Positions 61,254 to 64,000 of a DNA stretch of 64,000 nucleotides are shown here, piece by piece; the stretch's first letter is position 1, and each line of letters begins with the position of its first letter. Source of the DNA: WHSW01 sp963828755. GTDB lineage: Bacteria; Actinomycetota; Thermoleophilia; Solirubrobacterales; 70-9. Location of the stretch: the NCBI GenBank assembly GCA_963828755.1, contig CAWHFY010000023.1, forward strand, positions 1-64,000. Direction: 5' to 3'. The notes beneath the pieces were generated by a model that was not told the origin of the DNA, did no database searches, and worked only from the letters and a program-made list of their open reading frames with translations. Position numbers and translations under genes: made by a program.

Positions 61254-61604
61254 ATGGCCGGTGGCGACCGAATGCGCCGTATCGACGAGGTCATGCGCAA
61301 GGTGATCGGCGCCGCCATAGCCAGCGACCTGGAGGACCCTCGGATCGGATTCGTGACAGTGACCGGCGTCAAGACAAGCCCCGACCTGCGCTCCGCGCGC
61401 GTCTACGTCAGCGTGCTCGGGGACGAGGAGGAGCGCGAGCAGACGCTCGCTGCGCTGGCCTCCTCGCACGGCAAGCTGCAGGCCGCGATCGCCCGCGAGG
61501 TGCGGATCAAGCACACACCGACCCTGAAGTTCAGCTACGACGACAGCCTCGAGCGCGGGATCCGGCTGACCCAGCTGCTCGAGGAAGAGGAGCCGCCGCG
61601 GTGA
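61254..61604 (+). CDS. rbfA: Ribosome-binding factor A
   Basis: A 116-aa KH-like 30S maturation factor. RMRRIDEVMRKVIGAAIASDLEDPRIGFVTVTGVKTSPDLRSARVYVSVLG and LKFSYDDSLERGIRLTQLL are intact. ATG 61254 has TATGTT 8 nt upstream, which may give an internal leaderless promoter. The stop overlaps nrnA (GTGA). Confidence 0.93.
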   Translation: MAGGDRMRRIDEVMRKVIGAAIASDLEDPRIGFVTVTGVKTSPDLRSARVYVSVLGDEEEREQTLAALASSHGKLQAAIAREVRIKHTPTLKFSYDDSLERGIRLTQLLEEEEPPR

Positions 61605-62594
61605 ACGGGACGATCCTGACCCCGGACCTCGACCGCGCCGTCGACGGGCTGCGCTCGGGCGAGCGCTTCCTGCTCACGACCCACGAGGGCCCCGACGGCG
61701 ACGCGCTCGGCTCGCTGCTGGCGATGCACCAGATCCTCGGCCAGCTCGGCAAGGACTCGGTGATGTTCCTCGCCGCGAAGGAGTTCCCGCTCGCGATCGA
61801 GTACCGCTTCCTGCCGCTCGAGGAGGTCTTTCACGAGCCGCCTGCGGACGTCGTCGATCGCACGCTGGTCTTTCTCGACTGCGGCAACATCGACCGGATG
61901 CCGGTGGACTTCCTCCAGCGCGACGGCGCCCGCGTGCTCAACATCGACCACCATCACGACAACACCCGCTTCGGCACCGTGAACCTGGTCGACACCGAGG
62001 CCTGCTGCACGGCGGAGATCGTGTTCACGATCGCGAAGCGGCTCGGGGCCGAGATCACGCCGGAGATCGCCTCCGCGCTCTACGTCGGGCTGATCACCGA
62101 CACCGGGAAGTTCATGTACGAGAACACCCGGCCGGCGTCGCACCGGATGGCGGCGGAGCTGATCGAGGCCGGGGTCGACGTCAACGACATCTACCGGCGC
62201 CTCTACGAGCGCGTCCCGATCGAGAAGTGGAAGCTGACCGCCCGGGCCCTGGAGAAGATCGAGCGCTTCGACGACGGCCGCTTCGCGGTCACCTACATCA
62301 GCGCCGCGGACTACGGCGAGACCGGGGCCGGGGAGGTGCTGACCGAGGGGATCATCGACTTCGTCCGCGCGCTCGAGGGGGTCGAGGTCGCGGCGATGAT
62401 CCGCGACAAGACCGACGGCGGCCGCTCGGCGCGCAAGGTCAGCCTGCGCTCGACCGACATCGACGTCTCGGCGATCGCCCGCGCCCACGGCGGCGGCGGG
62501 CACCGGCGTGGCGGCCGGCTTCGGCAGCGATCTGCCGTATCCCGAGCTGATCGAGTTCCTCCGCGCCGAGGTCGCCGCTCAACGCGCTCAGTGA
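61601..62594 (+). CDS. nrnA: DHH-family oligoribonuclease/pAp phosphatase (frameshifted at the end)
   Basis: Degrades nanoRNA and/or 3'-phosphoadenosine 5'-phosphate. THEGPDGDALGSLLAMH, VFLDCGNIDRM, NIDHHHDNTRFG (DHH) and GLITDTGKFMYENTRPASH are intact, and the DHHA1 motif is AHGGGGHRRG. One extra G near 62512 breaks the frame; past it AAGFGSDLPYPELIEFLRAEVAAQRAQ ends at 62594. The rbfA-nrnA-truB order is the usual Gram-positive one. Confidence 0.9.
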
Positions 62595-63256
62595 GCGCGC
62601 CTGCGGGCCCGTCGGCGACGCCGGCGCGATCCTGCTGGTCGACAAGCCGACCGGGATCACATCCCACGACGCGGTCGCCCGGGCGCGGCGCGAGTTCGGC
62701 GCCAAAGCGGGCCACGCCGGCACTCTCGACCCGTTCGCGACCGGCCTCTTGATCGTCCTGCTGGGGCGCCGCGCGACCCGCGAGCAGCGGCGGTTCATGG
62801 CCCAGCGCAAGACCTACCGCGTGCGGGCGCGATTCGGGGCCGTCTCCGACACCGGTGATCGCGACGGCGAGATCACCGAGACCGGCCGCGTTCCTGGTGA
62901 GCTCGGGCCGCTCCCGACCGGGGAGCTGCGCCAGCGCCCGCCGGTCTACTCGGCGATCAAGGTCGGCGGCGAGCGGGCCTACAAGCGGGCGCGCCGCGGC
63001 GAGCGGTTCGAGGTCCCGGAGCGGATCGTGACCGTGCACCGGTTCGAGTGCCTCGGCCGCGAGGGGGACGAGGCCGAGTTCGAGATCGAATGCTCGTCCG
63101 GGCACCTACGTGCGCAGCCTGATCGCCGACCTCGGCGACGCCTACTGCACTGAGCTGCGGCGCACGGCGATCGGCCCGTTCTCGGTCGAGGACGCCGACG
63201 AACACGCCCCGATCGCGCTCGCCGACGCGCTCGGGCGCCTGGCGGACCTGGAATAG
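62591..63256 (+). CDS. truB: tRNA pseudouridine-55 synthase (two frame breaks)
   Basis: Makes pseudouridine 55 in tRNA. From GTG 62591 (overlapping nrnA) one base is missing before AGAILLVDKPTGITSHDAVARARR. The catalytic Asp is in AGTLDPFATGLL, then QRKTYRVRARFGAVSDTGD and RPPVYSAIKVGGERAY. An extra G in a GGG run near 63098 breaks the frame again; the rest is GTYVRSLIADLGDAYCTELRRTAIGPFSVEDA, ending at 63256. All conserved parts are present. Confidence 0.9.
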
Positions 63257-63263
63257 GACCCGT

Positions 63264-63353
63264 CACCTCCGCTTCGCCCTTCGGGCTCCGCGATCGTAAG
63301 AGGCGCCTCAACAGCGGCGCACCTCCGCTTCGCCCTTCGGGCTCCGCGATCGT
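63264..63353. repeat. 56-bp-period repeat, second locus
   Basis: A 34-bp segment starting CACCTCCGCTTCGCCC occurs at 63264-63297 and 63320-63353, 56 bp apart and identical. Hairpins: GCCC-TTC-GGGC (63276-63286 and again 56 bp later) and GCGCC-TCAACAGC-GGCGC (63303-63320). Unit length, loop TCAACAGC and flanks match the reverse complement of the 46142 array. It fills most of the truB-ribF gap. Confidence 0.88.
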
Positions 63354-63378
63354 GAGCAGCGTGCCACAGTTCCGTGCG

Positions 63379-64000
63379 ATGAGCATCGCCGTCACCCCTC
63401 TGCAGCGAGGCCCAGGCGCGCCCGCGCCGGATCGCGATCGGCACCTTCGATGGCGTTCACGTCGGCCATCGCCAGGTCATCAAGGGCTCCGACACCGTGC
63501 TCACCTTCGAACCGCACCCGCTGAGCGTCATCCACCCGGAGGCGGCGCCGAAGCTGATCATGCCGTTCGAGATCAAGCGCGACGTGATCGAGGGCCTCGG
63601 CGTCTCGGAGATGGTGATCATCCCGTTCGATCAGGAGTTCCGCGGGATCGAGGCCGAGGAGTTCTGCTCGCGGATCCTGATCGAGACGCTGGGTGCGACG
63701 GCCGTCTCGGTGGGCGAGAACTTCCGGTTCGGGAAGAAGGCAAAGGGGGACCCGCAGATGCTGCGCTCCCACTCCGAGTTCGAGACCAGGGTCGAGCCGC
63801 TGGTCGAGGTCGACGGCGAGACCGTCTCGTCGACCCGAATCCGGGCGCTCGTGGCCGCCGGCGACGTCGAGGGCGCGATGCGCTGCCTCGGGGCGCCGTT
63901 CCTGCTCGAGGGCGAGGTCGTCGAGGGGGACAAGCGCGGGCGCACGCTCGGCTATCCGACCGCGAACGTGGTCCCGTCCGAGGACTACGCCTACCCCGGC
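63379..64000 (+). CDS. ribF: Bifunctional riboflavin kinase/FAD synthetase (3' partial, frameshifted)
   Basis: Makes FMN and FAD. After a possible ATG 63379 the frame shifts by one before about 63431. It then reads IAIGTFDGVHVGHRQVI, TVLTFEPHPLSV, KRDVIEGLGVSEMVIIPFD, VGENFRFGKKAKGD, VSSTRIRALVAAGDVEGAM and GRTLGYPTANVVP to the window end. The nucleotidyltransferase domain is complete; the riboflavin kinase domain is cut off. The region between GHRQVI and TVLTF is shorter than in E. coli. Last gene of the nusA operon as commonly seen. Confidence 0.88.
   Translation, partial: MSIAVTPLQRGPGAPAPDRDRHLRWRSRRPSPGHQGLRHRAHLRTAPAERHPPGGGAEADHAVRDQARRDRGPRRLGDGDHPVRSGVPRDRGRGVLLADPDRDAGCDGRLGGRELPVREEGKGGPADAALPLRVRDQGRAAGRGRRRDRLVDPNPGARGRRRRRGRDALPRGAVPARGRGRRGGQARAHARLSDRERGPVRGLRLPR

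Noticed and set aside
63264..63353. CRISPR-like pattern: identical 34-bp repeats separated by 22 bp
   Set aside because: Only two repeats, and the spacer matches the internal part of the 56-bp element at 46142. No cas genes are present.

Overview
This is about 64 kb of very GC-rich (roughly 70%) bacterial chromosome, dense with core genes. I infer a Gram-positive actinobacterium, most likely of the class Thermoleophilia (Solirubrobacterales type). The reasons are an actinobacterial integration host factor (mIHF), an InhA-like enoyl-ACP reductase, an actinobacterial PyrR RNA site in front of pyrR, frequent GTG/TTG starts, four-base stop/start overlaps, and many genes that look leaderless (a TANNNT box 6-8 nt before the start codon). 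The family calls are firm; the class-level placement is inference. I see no prophage, insertion sequence, CRISPR array or plasmid function.

Layout. 1-6036 is a type II fatty-acid synthesis operon (fabH, fabG, acpP, fabF, acyl-CoA carboxylase beta, SGNH esterase, fabI), followed by an acyl-CoA ligase. 7.7-13.0 kb holds envelope and accessory genes: a secreted protein, a membrane protein, an RpiR regulator, a NlpC/P60-like wall hydrolase and a carotenoid oxygenase. 13.1-16.3 kb has pdxS-pdxT, an M29 aminopeptidase and a secreted protein. 16.6-28.8 kb is DNA repair, secretion and stress: yebC, ruvCAB, a zinc-ribbon/PAS protein, secDF, recJ and rel. 28.8-36.2 kb has a glycosyltransferase, two HIT proteins, a lipid kinase, an MBL hydrolase, a phosphohexomutase, a GNAT-like protein and corA. 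36.3-38.1 kb is a SAM-I riboswitch controlling a threonine-synthase-like gene and a MoaD/ThiS-like sulfur carrier. 38.1-42.2 kb has CDP-sugar genes, tRNA-Arg(CCG), a PD-(D/E)XK protein, rnz and alsD. 43.2-52.9 kb is the pyrimidine operon (pyrR, pyrB, pyrC, an isochorismatase-like hydrolase, carA, carB, pyrK, pyrD). 53.0-56.4 kb has mihf, gmk, rpoZ, coaBC, a TPR protein and dtd. 56.5-64 kb is the rimP-nusA-infB-ylxP-rbfA-nrnA-truB-ribF translation/transcription operon.

Three things stand out. (1) The SAM-riboswitch/ThrC-like/MoaD-like operon looks like a protein-thiocarboxylate route to homocysteine. (2) A 28-bp element made of four degenerate heptamers (consensus GAGCGAC) recurs at gene junctions, mostly in the pyr and downstream operons. 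(3) A 56-bp repeat with two hairpins occurs as a tandem pair at two distant intergenic sites in opposite orientation, and the hairpin stems covary between sites.

Caution: about 18 single-base frame breaks interrupt otherwise well conserved genes (fabH, pdxS, carA, carB, pyrK, pyrD, nrnA, truB, ribF and others). Most need one base removed to restore the frame. I read them as sequence errors rather than decay, and give coordinates spanning the whole gene.
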